From: Paenibacillus sp.
GTDB lineage: Bacteria; Bacillota; Bacilli; Paenibacillales; Paenibacillaceae
DNA: 64,000 nucleotides
Assembly (NCBI GenBank): GCA_017512705.1
Contig: JAFWEX010000008.1
Coordinates: 24,949-88,948, forward strand
Direction: 5' to 3'
Numbering within the stretch: position 1 is the first letter of the stretch; each line of letters opens with the position of its first letter. The position numbers were made by a program, and so were the translations under genes. This document shows, piece by piece, positions 44,050 to 53,141 of this stretch. The notes under the pieces were generated by a model. It worked only from the letters and a program-made list of their open reading frames with translations, was not told the DNA's origin and ran no database searches.

Positions 44050-45375
44050 GTGCATTCAGATCGTAATAAACTACTTGCATTTTTATTAAACCTGTTTCCA
44101 GGGCTCGGATTTTTGTATTGGCGGCGAAATGTCCGAGCTGTAGTCTACCCGTTGTTATTTTTCGGTACGGGCATTGGATTTTTCATGCTGGCCTTTTTGC
44201 TCAGTGAAAAGGATCTATTAATTATTGGCTTATTAGGAGTGATCTTTGTCTGGTGTCTCAGCATGCTTGACATGATCATTGTATTGCTCTCAGCACCCCC
44301 AGTCCGAGAAACGTATTACAACGGACAAGGTATGTATTATGGTCATCCTGCACATCATCAGGGTTCTACTTATCCAGAGGGTTATGTTAGATCACACGAA
44401 TCAACCGGGCCTCCAAATGGGGAGAAAATGCATCATCAAGGGGACCATGGGCAGCAAGAATATACAGGATATTCTGGTGAGACGTATGCTCAGTCTCAGC
44501 CAATGTATCGAAAAGGTAGTGAAGGGGAACGATTCTTTACCATTCTGCTTTCTTTTGTTCCTGGTCTGGGACATATGCATCTTGGGTTGCTTCATCGCGG
44601 TTTGTCCTTTTTGATGGCGTTTTTTGGATCATTGGCTATGATGGTTTTTGTATCAGCTATTACGAATGAATCCGTATTTTTAATGTTTTTGCTCATATTG
44701 CCTGTGATCTGGGTTTATTGTATGTTTGACGCAGTTCAGCATGTACATCGCAAGCAGGCCGGTGAAATGTTGCAGGATCGGACGTTATTCGAAGAACTGG
44801 AGACAGGCAGAATCATGGGCCGGCGCAGTAAAGTGTTGGCGACTCTTCTTTCAGCTTTTCCGGGAGCTGGACATATGTATCTCGGTTTGCAAAAAAGAGG
44901 ACTACAGCTGATGTTTCTGTTCCTTGGCAGCATCTATATTCTCGATTTACTTCACTTGTCTGTATTTCTGTTTATGATTCCACTGATTTGGTTCTATAGC
45001 TTCTTCGATGGACTTCAGTGCTCCAGTCGTTATGGACGTGAGCCACTAAGCGACCAGCCGATCATCAAGGACTGGGTGCGGCATCAGCGTTTAATTGGAT
45101 TCGGGATTGCGGCGCTTGGTTTGTATTATTTAGCGATTCGTCTGATTATTCCGCAACTGAGCGAGATGTTCCCGAATGTGTTCCTAACGTACGAGATTCG
45201 TTCGTATTTGAATACGGTTATTGTTTCATTGTTACTTATCTTTGGGGGTTTAAAGTTGTTATTTGGAAAACAGCGCGAGACTGCTGCAGAATCAGGTATT
45301 AGCAGTACGAGCCGGACGAAGGATGACGAATTGGAGAGTCTCTTTTTGTTCAAAGATCGGAATGATCGATTGTAA
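44050..45375 (+). CDS. Multi-pass membrane protein with three TM2-like repeats
   Basis: The protein (441 residues) carries three copies of one unit: LLNLFPGLGFLYW near residue 12, LLSFVPGLGHMHLGLLHRG near 167, and LLSAFPGAGHMYLGLQKRG near 268. Each is followed by two hydrophobic helices, as in TM2 domain proteins with their PGLGxxYxG signature. A polar His/Gly/Tyr-rich linker lies between units 1 and 2. A C-terminal helix pair follows. GTG 44050 is taken as start because AAAGG lies 9 bases before it. It is probably the effector of the ECF module. Confidence 0.75.
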   Translation: MHSDRNKLLAFLLNLFPGLGFLYWRRNVRAVVYPLLFFGTGIGFFMLAFLLSEKDLLIIGLLGVIFVWCLSMLDMIIVLLSAPPVRETYYNGQGMYYGHPAHHQGSTYPEGYVRSHESTGPPNGEKMHHQGDHGQQEYTGYSGETYAQSQPMYRKGSEGERFFTILLSFVPGLGHMHLGLLHRGLSFLMAFFGSLAMMVFVSAITNESVFLMFLLILPVIWVYCMFDAVQHVHRKQAGEMLQDRTLFEELETGRIMGRRSKVLATLLSAFPGAGHMYLGLQKRGLQLMFLFLGSIYILDLLHLSVFLFMIPLIWFYSFFDGLQCSSRYGREPLSDQPIIKDWVRHQRLIGFGIAALGLYYLAIRLIIPQLSEMFPNVFLTYEIRSYLNTVIVSLLLIFGGLKLLFGKQRETAAESGISSTSRTKDDELESLFLFKDRNDRL

Positions 45376-45385
45376 GAGTAAACTA

Positions 45386-45426
45386 AAAACACACCAGGGC
45401 TGCATTCGCAGCCATTGGTGTGTTTT
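45386..45426. terminator. Bidirectional terminator
   Basis: AAACACACCA-g-GGCTGC pairs with GCAGCC-at-TGGTGTGTTT. T-runs on both strands allow it to serve the + strand membrane gene and the - strand mtnB. Confidence 0.88.
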
Positions 45427-45496
45427 TCTATTTTTTATAATGATTGAATTAGACCTTAGAAAGTTAAAGGAAAAGTGGGGTCGGTATGCCAAACGG

Positions 45497-46150
45497 TTAT
45501 TTCTGTGCACCTTTCAGCAAGAGCTGACGATACATCACTTCGAATAAAAATTCAAAGGCTTCCAGATGACGTTTCGCTTCAAAAGCATCCTTACCCCAAG
45601 CATAAATTCCATGGTTACGCAGCAGGATTCCTGGCACACTAGCATCCAGTGCACCTGGCACGAGCTCGGCGATCGAAGGAATATGTGCGAAGTTTGGCAG
45701 AACCGGCACGCGAATGGCTGCATTTTCTTCCCAAATGTTAAAAGCTTTGATCAGTTCAATGCCTTGCATGGGTACATGTCCTTCGTCACCAAAGTATTCG
45801 CTGATCAAGTTGTTATACACCGTATGCACATGGAATACTGCGCCACAGCCAGTCAAACGATAGATTTCACAGTGAATCAACGTTTCGGCACTCGGCTTCA
45901 ACGTAGTGGATTCAATTGCCTTGCCTTCCTTATCGACAAAAAGAAAATCTTCCGGCGTGCGCAGAGACTTGTCTTTGCCTGAAGCTGTTACCGCAAAATA
46001 AAATTGTTCCGGGTCAAAGTCACCCACCCGCATGGACAAGTTACCGCTCGTGCCTGGGAACCAGTTCCGGCTTGCGAACAAAGCTTTGACATCAGCCAGT
46101 TCTTCGAGAACCTGACGTTTATGTTCAAGTGTAATCTTTTCAAAACCCAT
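45497..46150 (-). CDS. mtnB: Methylthioribulose-1-phosphate dehydratase
   Basis: MtnB belongs to the class II aldolase/adducin fold and removes water from methylthioribulose-1-phosphate. The 217-residue protein has FPGTSGNLSMRVG, the zinc-binding FHVHTVYNNLIS and LLRNHGIYAWG. AAGGAG lies before the ATG, within the end of mtnX. It is the last gene of the pro-mtn operon. Confidence 0.9.
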   Translation of the reverse strand: MGFEKITLEHKRQVLEELADVKALFASRNWFPGTSGNLSMRVGDFDPEQFYFAVTASGKDKSLRTPEDFLFVDKEGKAIESTTLKPSAETLIHCEIYRLTGCGAVFHVHTVYNNLISEYFGDEGHVPMQGIELIKAFNIWEENAAIRVPVLPNFAHIPSIAELVPGALDASVPGILLRNHGIYAWGKDAFEAKRHLEAFEFLFEVMYRQLLLKGAQK

Positions 46151-46152
46151 GT

Positions 46153-46830
46153 CTACAGCACTCCTTGTGATTGCTTCTGCTTCATATCTTCAATGATGTC
46201 ATAAAAGGTCGTAAAGGGCACATGATCTACACCAAGTTCCACACATTTATCCGTGAGAATGGAGCGGGAGTAGACCAGATCCGCAATTTTAGCTCCTTCA
46301 AAGTCCGTTAGACTATCCCCAATCAGAATCCGGTTATACTGTTCTTCGGGGAACTTGCGAATGACGGTCGTTTTACACATCCCGCAGCCGTTGTTACAAG
46401 GGGGCTGGCAGGGATGCGGCCATTCAATGCGGATATACTCACCCGAAAAATCTGCACCGTTACAGTACACATGATCCTGAGGAATATTGAAAGGCTCAAG
46501 TAACGGCTCTATGAAAAAGTCCATACCCCCGCTGGTCACATTGAATTCAATGCCTTCGCTGCGGACATACTCCAAAAATGGTTTGAATCCTTCCCGAATG
46601 CCTGCTTGTCCCAGGACAAATTCGACAATTTCGTCTTTTTGGGAGGAGGGTAGAAGAGCAAACATAGCGCCAACGCCTTCGCGCAGCGATACTTTTTGTT
46701 CAACCGTATCTTTCATGATGGCATCGATGCCTTCTGGTTTGAAATGTTTCATAATAGCAACAATGTTGTCAGACAGTGTAATCGTGCCGTCAAAATCACA
46801 GAAAATGGCGGTTTTCTTATCGCTTCTCAT
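46153..46830 (-). CDS. mtnX: 2-hydroxy-3-keto-5-methylthiopentenyl-1-phosphate phosphatase
   Basis: This HAD-family phosphatase has the aspartate motif FCDFDGTIT at its start and RILIGDSLTDFEGA near the end. A cysteine-rich loop (CQPPCNNGCGMCKTTV) lies between. The frame opens at 46845, but the ATG at 46830 follows GGGGTGG and overlaps the mtnW stop by 4 bases, so it gives 225 residues. It acts after MtnW in methionine salvage. Confidence 0.88.
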   Translation of the reverse strand: MRSDKKTAIFCDFDGTITLSDNIVAIMKHFKPEGIDAIMKDTVEQKVSLREGVGAMFALLPSSQKDEIVEFVLGQAGIREGFKPFLEYVRSEGIEFNVTSGGMDFFIEPLLEPFNIPQDHVYCNGADFSGEYIRIEWPHPCQPPCNNGCGMCKTTVIRKFPEEQYNRILIGDSLTDFEGAKIADLVYSRSILTDKCVELGVDHVPFTTFYDIIEDMKQKQSQGVL

Positions 46831-48050
46831 CGTTCGCCACCCCACAAATCGAGTGCGGCTTTCAGTTCGGGATGGTCCGTAGCATATTGCGCAAGCGGGA
46901 TGGAGCGTCCAGCAGCTTCGATTGCCTGCAGAAACGCACGTCCACCTGCTTCGGTTCCCATCGGATGTCCGTGAATACCGCCGCCGGCATTGACAATAAC
47001 ATCTTTGCCAAAGTCCCTCAGAATCATCGGAACTAGTCCGGGATGAATACCCGCAGATGGCACTGGCATACTTGTTCTTACCGGCAATTCCGGTGTGAGC
47101 AATTGCTCAGTGATTGCCATATTTTCTTCCTTCGGCATCGTAACGGAACCATAAGGTGAAGGGAAGAGTACCAGGTCAGCACCGGCCAGGCGCATCAGCT
47201 GTCCCAATACCACAGACGCGGAAATACCGTAATGTGGAGATGGATACAATGCCCCGGCAAGAGCCGGGTGAGCCATGATGGGTACGTTGATATCGGGATC
47301 ACTGCTTAATTCGTGCAGCACATCGTAACCATAGGACAATACATTGAAGAGTAGAGCATTAGCTCCTGCACCGATGGCTCGTTCAGCCTGCTGTTTCAAC
47401 CTTGAAGTAGGCCCGGTCAGATTAGCGGCGTATAGCAGTTTTTTGCCTGTCTCTTGGCGAGCTTGTTCGGCAGCCTTCATGCAGACTTCAACTCTTTTTT
47501 CAATCGGGGTCAGCTTGTTCTCAAATAAGATTTCATCATCTTTGATCAGATCCACACCGCCAAGAGCTTGACGGATAAACTGTTCTTTCAGTTCATTCGC
47601 ATTGAGTCCAATAACCGATTTGAAAATACTCATGAGTAAAGGTCGGTCTTGCACGCCGAGAAGATCCCGCACACCTGTAAGTCCAAACTTCGGTCCTGGG
47701 AATGCGCGCAAGAAGCTGTCGGAGAATCCGAGACGCATCAATTTGATTCGTCCATCCATTGAAATTTTACCAAAGACGGTTACAAGTAAAGCCGGGATGT
47801 CTCGACTAAAGTTAATATCCGGATATCCTATCGTGATATCTGCATAACGTTCTCCTGCTACTAATCCTTCGGATTCATGCACCTCTACCTTGATCACTTC
47901 GCCAAGATGCTTTTGCATCGCTTCGCGTTGAGCTTGAGGCAGTTCAGTCCAGCTGCCCACAGTCATTCCGATGGCAATGGATTGAGCCTTTTTGTGAAAA
48001 TCCGCATGATCATCATGCAGACGATATGTCGCAGTACACATGTTATTCAT
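46827..48050 (-). CDS. mtnW: 2,3-diketo-5-methylthiopentyl-1-phosphate enolase (RuBisCO-like)
   Basis: The 407-residue protein is a RuBisCO-like enolase of methionine salvage. The metal-site lysine segment GGVDLIKDDEILFENK keeps the K-x-D-D pattern, and PSAGIHPGLVPMIL and NAGGGIHGHPMGTEAGG are in place. The start follows AAGGAG and overlaps the proC stop by 8 bases, linking the salvage genes to proline genes. Confidence 0.92.
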   Translation of the reverse strand: MNNMCTATYRLHDDHADFHKKAQSIAIGMTVGSWTELPQAQREAMQKHLGEVIKVEVHESEGLVAGERYADITIGYPDINFSRDIPALLVTVFGKISMDGRIKLMRLGFSDSFLRAFPGPKFGLTGVRDLLGVQDRPLLMSIFKSVIGLNANELKEQFIRQALGGVDLIKDDEILFENKLTPIEKRVEVCMKAAEQARQETGKKLLYAANLTGPTSRLKQQAERAIGAGANALLFNVLSYGYDVLHELSSDPDINVPIMAHPALAGALYPSPHYGISASVVLGQLMRLAGADLVLFPSPYGSVTMPKEENMAITEQLLTPELPVRTSMPVPSAGIHPGLVPMILRDFGKDVIVNAGGGIHGHPMGTEAGGRAFLQAIEAAGRSIPLAQYATDHPELKAALDLWGGER

Positions 48051-48909
48051 GTTTTAATTCTCCTTCCAATGCAGCACCCATCTCACGAGAACGCTCTGCA
48101 CAGCGGTTCACTGCTGCAATGACGTTTTCAAAGAAGTCTCCTTCATCCAGTGTTTTTAGTGCTGCTTGAGTTGCACCTCCAGGGGAAGTCACATCACTCC
48201 GTAGTTTCATTGGTTCCATACCCGTGGACTGGACCATACGAGCTGCACCGAGAACTGTCTGAACCGTTAGGTCACGAGATTGCTGGCTAGACAAGCCACC
48301 GCGGATTCCGGCTGCAATCATAGCCTCCATAAGATAGTATACATAGGCTGGTCCACTACCGGAGATTCCGGTGAGCACTTCGAGTTTATCTTCTGGGACG
48401 ATGGTTACAATGCCTACGGCTTCGAAAAGAGTCATGACCGTACTGCGTTGTTCGTCCGAAATCTCTGCAGAAAAAGAAAGTCCGGTTGCACCGAGTCCGA
48501 TCGTACTGGACGTATTAGGCATCGTTCTCGCAATCGGCTGTTTACGACCGAGTAGAGTCTGCATCGTACGGATCGAAAGTCCGGCAATGACGGATACAAT
48601 CAGTTGATCCGGAGATAACAGAGGCCCAAGCTCACGTAGCGCAGCAGCGGCATCCTTGGGCTTCATACACAGTACGATAACTGGAGAAGAGGCAAGAAGG
48701 TCGAGCGACTGTGCGGCGGTTCCAGTATGAACAGCATAACGGGTGCGTAGTTCCTCCTGCCGCTTCAGGTTGCTTCGGTTTAACATCGTAATATCCTGAG
48801 AACGAACGACAAGACGGGATATGAGCCCACGCACGATGGCTTCAGCCATCGCGCCTGCTCCGTGGAAAGTAATCTTTTGTTGTAACAGTGTCTGTTGCTC
48901 TTGGCTCAT
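48043..48909 (-). CDS. proC: Pyrroline-5-carboxylate reductase
   Basis: ProC makes proline with NAD(P)H in the last step. The 288-residue protein has FHGAGAMAEAIVRGL, VLCMKP, RTMPNTSSTIGLGATG and LTGISGSGPAYVYYLMEAM, followed by DVTSPGGATQAAL. AGGAGGAA lies before the ATG. It sits 38 bases after proA, with mtnW starting inside its end. Confidence 0.95.
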   Translation of the reverse strand: MSQEQQTLLQQKITFHGAGAMAEAIVRGLISRLVVRSQDITMLNRSNLKRQEELRTRYAVHTGTAAQSLDLLASSPVIVLCMKPKDAAAALRELGPLLSPDQLIVSVIAGLSIRTMQTLLGRKQPIARTMPNTSSTIGLGATGLSFSAEISDEQRSTVMTLFEAVGIVTIVPEDKLEVLTGISGSGPAYVYYLMEAMIAAGIRGGLSSQQSRDLTVQTVLGAARMVQSTGMEPMKLRSDVTSPGGATQAALKTLDEGDFFENVIAAVNRCAERSREMGAALEGELKHE

Positions 48910-48947
48910 GTATTTCGTTCCTCCTATATAACTGGGTTACTCAAATA

Positions 48948-50195
48948 TTATGGGCGAATCTGACCGCTGCCTGTAATCCGGTATTTGCTTGATGTAAGAG
49001 CAGGCAGTCCCATCGGTCCCCGGGCGTGAAGTTTCTGTGTACTGATTCCAATCTCAGCACCGTATCCGAATTCGAATCCGTCTGTGAATCGAGTGGAGGC
49101 ATTATGATATACCGCAGCGGCATCCACTTCATGCATGAAGCGTTCCGCATGAGCAGTATCGCGAGTCACAATACATTCTGAATGTTTAGTACCATAGTGT
49201 GCGATATGTTGCAGCGCTTCATCCAAATTTTTCACAACACGGATATTTAAAATATAGTCGTTATACTCTGTTGCATAATCTTCTTCTGTTGCTTCAAGTG
49301 CTGTCGGTACAAGGCGACGAACGGTTTCACAACCTTTGAGTACGACATTTGCTTCACGGAAGCGCTCAGCCAGAGAGGCAAGATGTTTCTCAGCATAATT
49401 CGCTTGCAACAGTAACGTTTCCATCGAGTTGCATACGGATGGACGCTGTACTTTGGCATTCAAAGCGATGTCTGTCGCCATATCTTCATCCGCTGATTCA
49501 TCCACATAGGTATGACAGATCCCAGCCCCGGTCTCAATGACAGGCACGGTTGCATTCGCAACGACTGTACGGATGAGAGAGGCGCCACCGCGCGGAATGA
49601 TGACATCCAGCAAGCCGTTCAATTTGAGCATTTCATCCACCGAAGCTCGGTCCGCGTCCTCTACCAGTTGCAGTGCATCAGCAGGCATAGCTGTTGTCGT
49701 CAGCGCTTGGTGAAGCACTTCAACAATTTTTCGGTTGGAGGAGAGGGCAGAGGAGCCGCCGCGAAGTAGTACGGCATTACCTGTTTTGAGACATAGGCCT
49801 GCTGCGTCAACCGTTACATTAGGGCGTGCTTCATAGATAATGCCAATCAGACCGATAGGCACTCTTAATTTTTCAATGTGCAGACCATTTGGGCGTGTGA
49901 AAGTTTCCAGCACTTCTCCAACCGGATCAGGCAGTTCTGCAATCTGACGCAACCCTTCCGCAATGCCTGCTATACGCTCCTTGTTCAGTGCTAGTCGATC
50001 TAGCATGGATTCAGGAGTGCCCTGTTCCCTGCCACGGTCCAGATCCTCAGCATTCGCGGTGATGATCGCATCGGATGCGGCAATCAAGGCGTCAGCCATG
50101 ACGCGCAGTGCAGCGTTTTTCTGTTCCGTAGTCAGTTGATTCAATTTGGTAACGACAGATTTAGCTTTGCTTGCTTTTTCGCGGACTTCACTCAT
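48948..50195 (-). CDS. proA: Gamma-glutamyl phosphate reductase
   Basis: ProA reduces glutamyl phosphate to glutamate semialdehyde. The 415-residue protein has NAVLLRGGSSALSSN, ETGAGICHTYVDESAD and catalytic cysteine in PSVCNSMETLL. The frame is open from 50225, but GAGGAGG lies 8 bases before the ATG at 50195, which is chosen. It is the second gene of the proline operon. Confidence 0.95.
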   Translation of the reverse strand: MSEVREKASKAKSVVTKLNQLTTEQKNAALRVMADALIAASDAIITANAEDLDRGREQGTPESMLDRLALNKERIAGIAEGLRQIAELPDPVGEVLETFTRPNGLHIEKLRVPIGLIGIIYEARPNVTVDAAGLCLKTGNAVLLRGGSSALSSNRKIVEVLHQALTTTAMPADALQLVEDADRASVDEMLKLNGLLDVIIPRGGASLIRTVVANATVPVIETGAGICHTYVDESADEDMATDIALNAKVQRPSVCNSMETLLLQANYAEKHLASLAERFREANVVLKGCETVRRLVPTALEATEEDYATEYNDYILNIRVVKNLDEALQHIAHYGTKHSECIVTRDTAHAERFMHEVDAAAVYHNASTRFTDGFEFGYGAEIGISTQKLHARGPMGLPALTSSKYRITGSGQIRP

Positions 50196-50226
50196 TATAA
50201 ATTCCTCCTCATAAGTTAGGCTCATG

Positions 50227-51330
50227 TTATTTTAACGTAATCCATTCATCTCGATGAATGACTTCAAGTCTATGGATGGTATTTATTTGTTCCATGACTT
50301 CACCGCTAGGTAGTCCGGAGATTTGACGTAGCTGGTCATCGTCATAGTTTACAATTCCACGACCTAGCAACGATTCATCTGGACCGATAACTTCGACGAC
50401 ATCGCCAGCATGAAATGTTCCCAGAACGCGTTTCACTCCTACGGGAAGCAGGCTATGTCCGCCATGAACAAGTGCTTCTTCGGCTCCATCATCGACAACG
50501 ACTGTACCTAGAGGTGTTGACATAAAGCCCAGCCATTGTTTTTTACGGGAGAGAGAAGCCAATTTCGTCTCAAAATAAGTTCCTTTACCTGATCCATCGA
50601 CCGCAAGCTGTAGATCGCCAGGCTCTTTCACACTTCCTACAAATACAGGTACACCTCCACGTGTAGCCACCTTGGCCGCATCCACTTTGGAACGCATACC
50701 ACCTGTACCTACAGCTGATCCCGAACCGCCAGCATATGCATATATTTCAGCGGTGATTTCAGGAATGCGATCATAACGTTTGGCCTCAGGATCTTTACGT
50801 GGATCTGCGGTGTACAACCCATTGGTATCCGTCAAAATGATAAGATGTTGCGCCTTGACTAGGTTGGCCACCAGTGCAGATAACAGATCGTTATCTCCGA
50901 ATTTCAATTCGTCGACCGATACGGTATCATTTTCGTTAAAAATCGGAATGACACGCTGTTTGAGCAGTTCTTCCACAGTCATACCGGCATTACCCATGCG
51001 CTTGCGGTTATGGAAGTCGGTGCGAGTCAATAAAATTTGCGCTGTAGTAACGCGGTGCGCTGCAAAAGCCTGTTGATATGCTTGCATCAACAAAGCCTGG
51101 CCCACAGCGGCCGCTGCTTGTTTCTCATGTAACATCTTGGGCCGCTGTGGGTAACCAATCTCCCGAAATCCAGCAGCGACTGCACCAGAGGTGACGAGTA
51201 ACACTTCGTGACCCTGCGACGCAAGCGAGGCAATTTCATCTACAAAAAAGGATATCGCCTGGCGATCCAGACCGCCTTCCTCAGTGGTCAATGAACTGCT
51301 TCCGATTTTAACGACAATACGTGAAGTCAT
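50227..51330 (-). CDS. proB: Glutamate 5-kinase with PUA domain
   Basis: ProB phosphorylates glutamate, the committed step to proline, and is usually inhibited by proline. The 367-residue protein has KIGSSSLT, VTSGAVAAGF, FNENDTVSVDELKFGDND and TDTNGLYTADPRKDP for the kinase, and a C-terminal PUA domain (about 275-355). It begins 59 bases after the end of the T-box leader terminator, so proline supply through tRNA charging should control it. Confidence 0.95.
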   Translation of the reverse strand: MTSRIVVKIGSSSLTTEEGGLDRQAISFFVDEIASLASQGHEVLLVTSGAVAAGFREIGYPQRPKMLHEKQAAAAVGQALLMQAYQQAFAAHRVTTAQILLTRTDFHNRKRMGNAGMTVEELLKQRVIPIFNENDTVSVDELKFGDNDLLSALVANLVKAQHLIILTDTNGLYTADPRKDPEAKRYDRIPEITAEIYAYAGGSGSAVGTGGMRSKVDAAKVATRGGVPVFVGSVKEPGDLQLAVDGSGKGTYFETKLASLSRKKQWLGFMSTPLGTVVVDDGAEEALVHGGHSLLPVGVKRVLGTFHAGDVVEVIGPDESLLGRGIVNYDDDQLRQISGLPSGEVMEQINTIHRLEVIHRDEWITLK

Positions 51331-51388
51331 GATTTCACTTCCTTAAACATAATTGATCAGTGACGGCGAAGCAGTCTGTATAGGTACA

Positions 51389-51640
51389 AAAAAAACTCTC
51401 GTCCTTTGGTTAAAAAGGACGAAAGTTCGTAGCTTCCGCGGTACCACCTTTATTGATGATTATATCATCCGGCTTCATGCCCTGTAACAGAAGGCACTGT
51501 CCTGTACGCAACAGGCCGCTCAGGGGTAGGTTTCGGAGAGAAGCTACGGTAAATTCTTGCAGCCTGATGGAATTTACTCTCTGTGCGCAGCTGGTTCTCT
51601 CGTACTGGTCCCGTCATCACGTTTCGTTCACTATTTCTTA
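51389..51640 (-). promoter_or_regulatory. T-box riboswitch, predicted for tRNA-Pro
   Basis: Read on the minus strand, the leader has the AGTA and AGAGAG parts of stem I, the T-box sequence GGTGGTACCGCGG (51436-51448) and a terminator (51389-51427: CGTCCTTT/AAAGGACG plus T). The specifier is read as CCU (51528-51530), followed by a purine, within GAAACCTACC. CCU codes for proline, matching the proB gene downstream. In Bacillus, proBA is also controlled by a tRNA-Pro T-box. Confidence 0.9.
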
Positions 51641-51699
51641 TAAGATACCATGGAAACTTGGCATATGCAAAGGGGGAGAAGCTTGCAATTCATTGAAAC

Positions 51700-52905
51700 T
51701 TACTTGAATAGATTAAGTGTACCTATCCGTTCTGCTGCTTCCCGTAGTCGCTCTTCATCACTCAGAAGACCTATACGTATATAACCTTCCCCATGAGAGC
51801 CAAAGCCGATCCCTGGTGCAACAGCAACTTTCGCTTCTCTCAGTAGGATGTCAGCGAAAGCCGCAGAAGTATAACCTTCCGGCACGGGCAGCCATCCAAA
51901 AAATGATCCTTTCGGCTTGGGAGCTTGCCAGCCAATGGCCGAGAGGGCCTCGAAAAATGCATTACGACGGGATTCATAGCGTGCCACAAGTGAAGTGACG
52001 CAGTCTTGCGGACCAGTTAGAGCTTCTGCTGCGGCAGCCTGGATCCCTCCAAATAGGCTGACATAAATATGATCTTGCAGCAGATTGATTTTGGATATGA
52101 TCTCTGCATTCCCCAGTGCGAATCCAACGCGCCATCCGGCCATGTTATACGTTTTAGATAACGTATAGAATTCAATGCCTACCTCTTTGGCTCCCGGAGC
52201 TTGTAAAAAGCTGACAGGACGATGTCCATCGAATCCAATCGCACCATATGCAAAATCACTAGCTACAACAATCTGATTCTTCAACGCGAATTCGACGGTA
52301 TCCTCGTAGAAGGATAACGGAGCTGTTGCCGAGGTCGGATTATTAGGATAGTTCAGGAACATGAGCTTCGCCTTGTGACGATCTTCGGCAGAGATCGCTT
52401 CGTAATCAGGTAAAAACGAGTTGGATTGCAACAAAGGCATGAAGCTCATACGAGCCTGTGCAAGAGCAACGCCTGACCAATAGTCAGGATATCCTGGATC
52501 AGGAACAAGACATACGTCTCCAGGGTTCAATAATACCTGGGGTAATTGTACGAGTCCGGTTTTACCTCCAAAAAGAATAGCCACCTCAGTCTCAGGATCA
52601 AGCTCGACATGGTAATCTTCTTTGTAACGCTGGGCCACGGCTTCCTTCAGGAAGGTATGCCCTCGAAACGGAGAGTATTTATGATAAAGCGGATTCTCTG
52701 CCGATTGCTGTAAGGTCTGCACAATATGTGGCGGTGTAGGGGTGTCAGGATTACCCTGGCCCAAATTGATCACGTCATGACCGCTCGCAATCTCGCGGTT
52801 AACATTTTGAACCAGGGTCGCAAAAAATTGCGTAGGTAGCTGTGACATGACATGAGCAGACGGGATTGGAAAGGCTGAAGAAAATTTATTTTCAGAATTT
52901 GTCAT
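51700..52905 (-). CDS. mtnE: PLP aminotransferase, probable methionine-salvage MtnE
   Basis: The protein (401 residues) is a class I aminotransferase with NLGQGNPDTPTPPHIV, NYPNNPTSA and the PLP lysine in TLSKTYNMAGWRVGFALG. The start of the sequence (SQLPTQFFATLVQNVNRE) fits MtnE/YkrV of Bacillus, which returns ketomethylthiobutyrate to methionine. The ATG at 52905 follows a GGAG; a GTG at 52917 is less likely. It stands divergent from mtnU and next to the mtn-containing operon, which supports the name. Other aminotransferases of the DapL/PatA type are similar. Confidence 0.72.
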   Translation of the reverse strand: MTNSENKFSSAFPIPSAHVMSQLPTQFFATLVQNVNREIASGHDVINLGQGNPDTPTPPHIVQTLQQSAENPLYHKYSPFRGHTFLKEAVAQRYKEDYHVELDPETEVAILFGGKTGLVQLPQVLLNPGDVCLVPDPGYPDYWSGVALAQARMSFMPLLQSNSFLPDYEAISAEDRHKAKLMFLNYPNNPTSATAPLSFYEDTVEFALKNQIVVASDFAYGAIGFDGHRPVSFLQAPGAKEVGIEFYTLSKTYNMAGWRVGFALGNAEIISKINLLQDHIYVSLFGGIQAAAAEALTGPQDCVTSLVARYESRRNAFFEALSAIGWQAPKPKGSFFGWLPVPEGYTSAAFADILLREAKVAVAPGIGFGSHGEGYIRIGLLSDEERLREAAERIGTLNLFK

Positions 52906-53141
52906 CGTATTTATCACTCCGGATGTTCAAATATGGCAAAACGTTCTCATTAATTTATCACGTCAATCCCGAGCTGTATAGAGGGAGTTAGAGATCGGGA
53001 GAAGCATTTTTGTACAAAAGGGAAGTAGAGAATTCGAGTTTGTCCATTTATAGAGGTGAGCATTTGTTGTAATACAGGTTGCGGATTTTGCAGGGATCAA
53101 GCTATGATATCAAGTATTACGGTTCGGAGGAGAGTTGGGTC

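Noticed and set aside
52918-53141. Possible SAM riboswitch between mtnE and mtnU
   Set aside because: I looked for the S-box core and found none.
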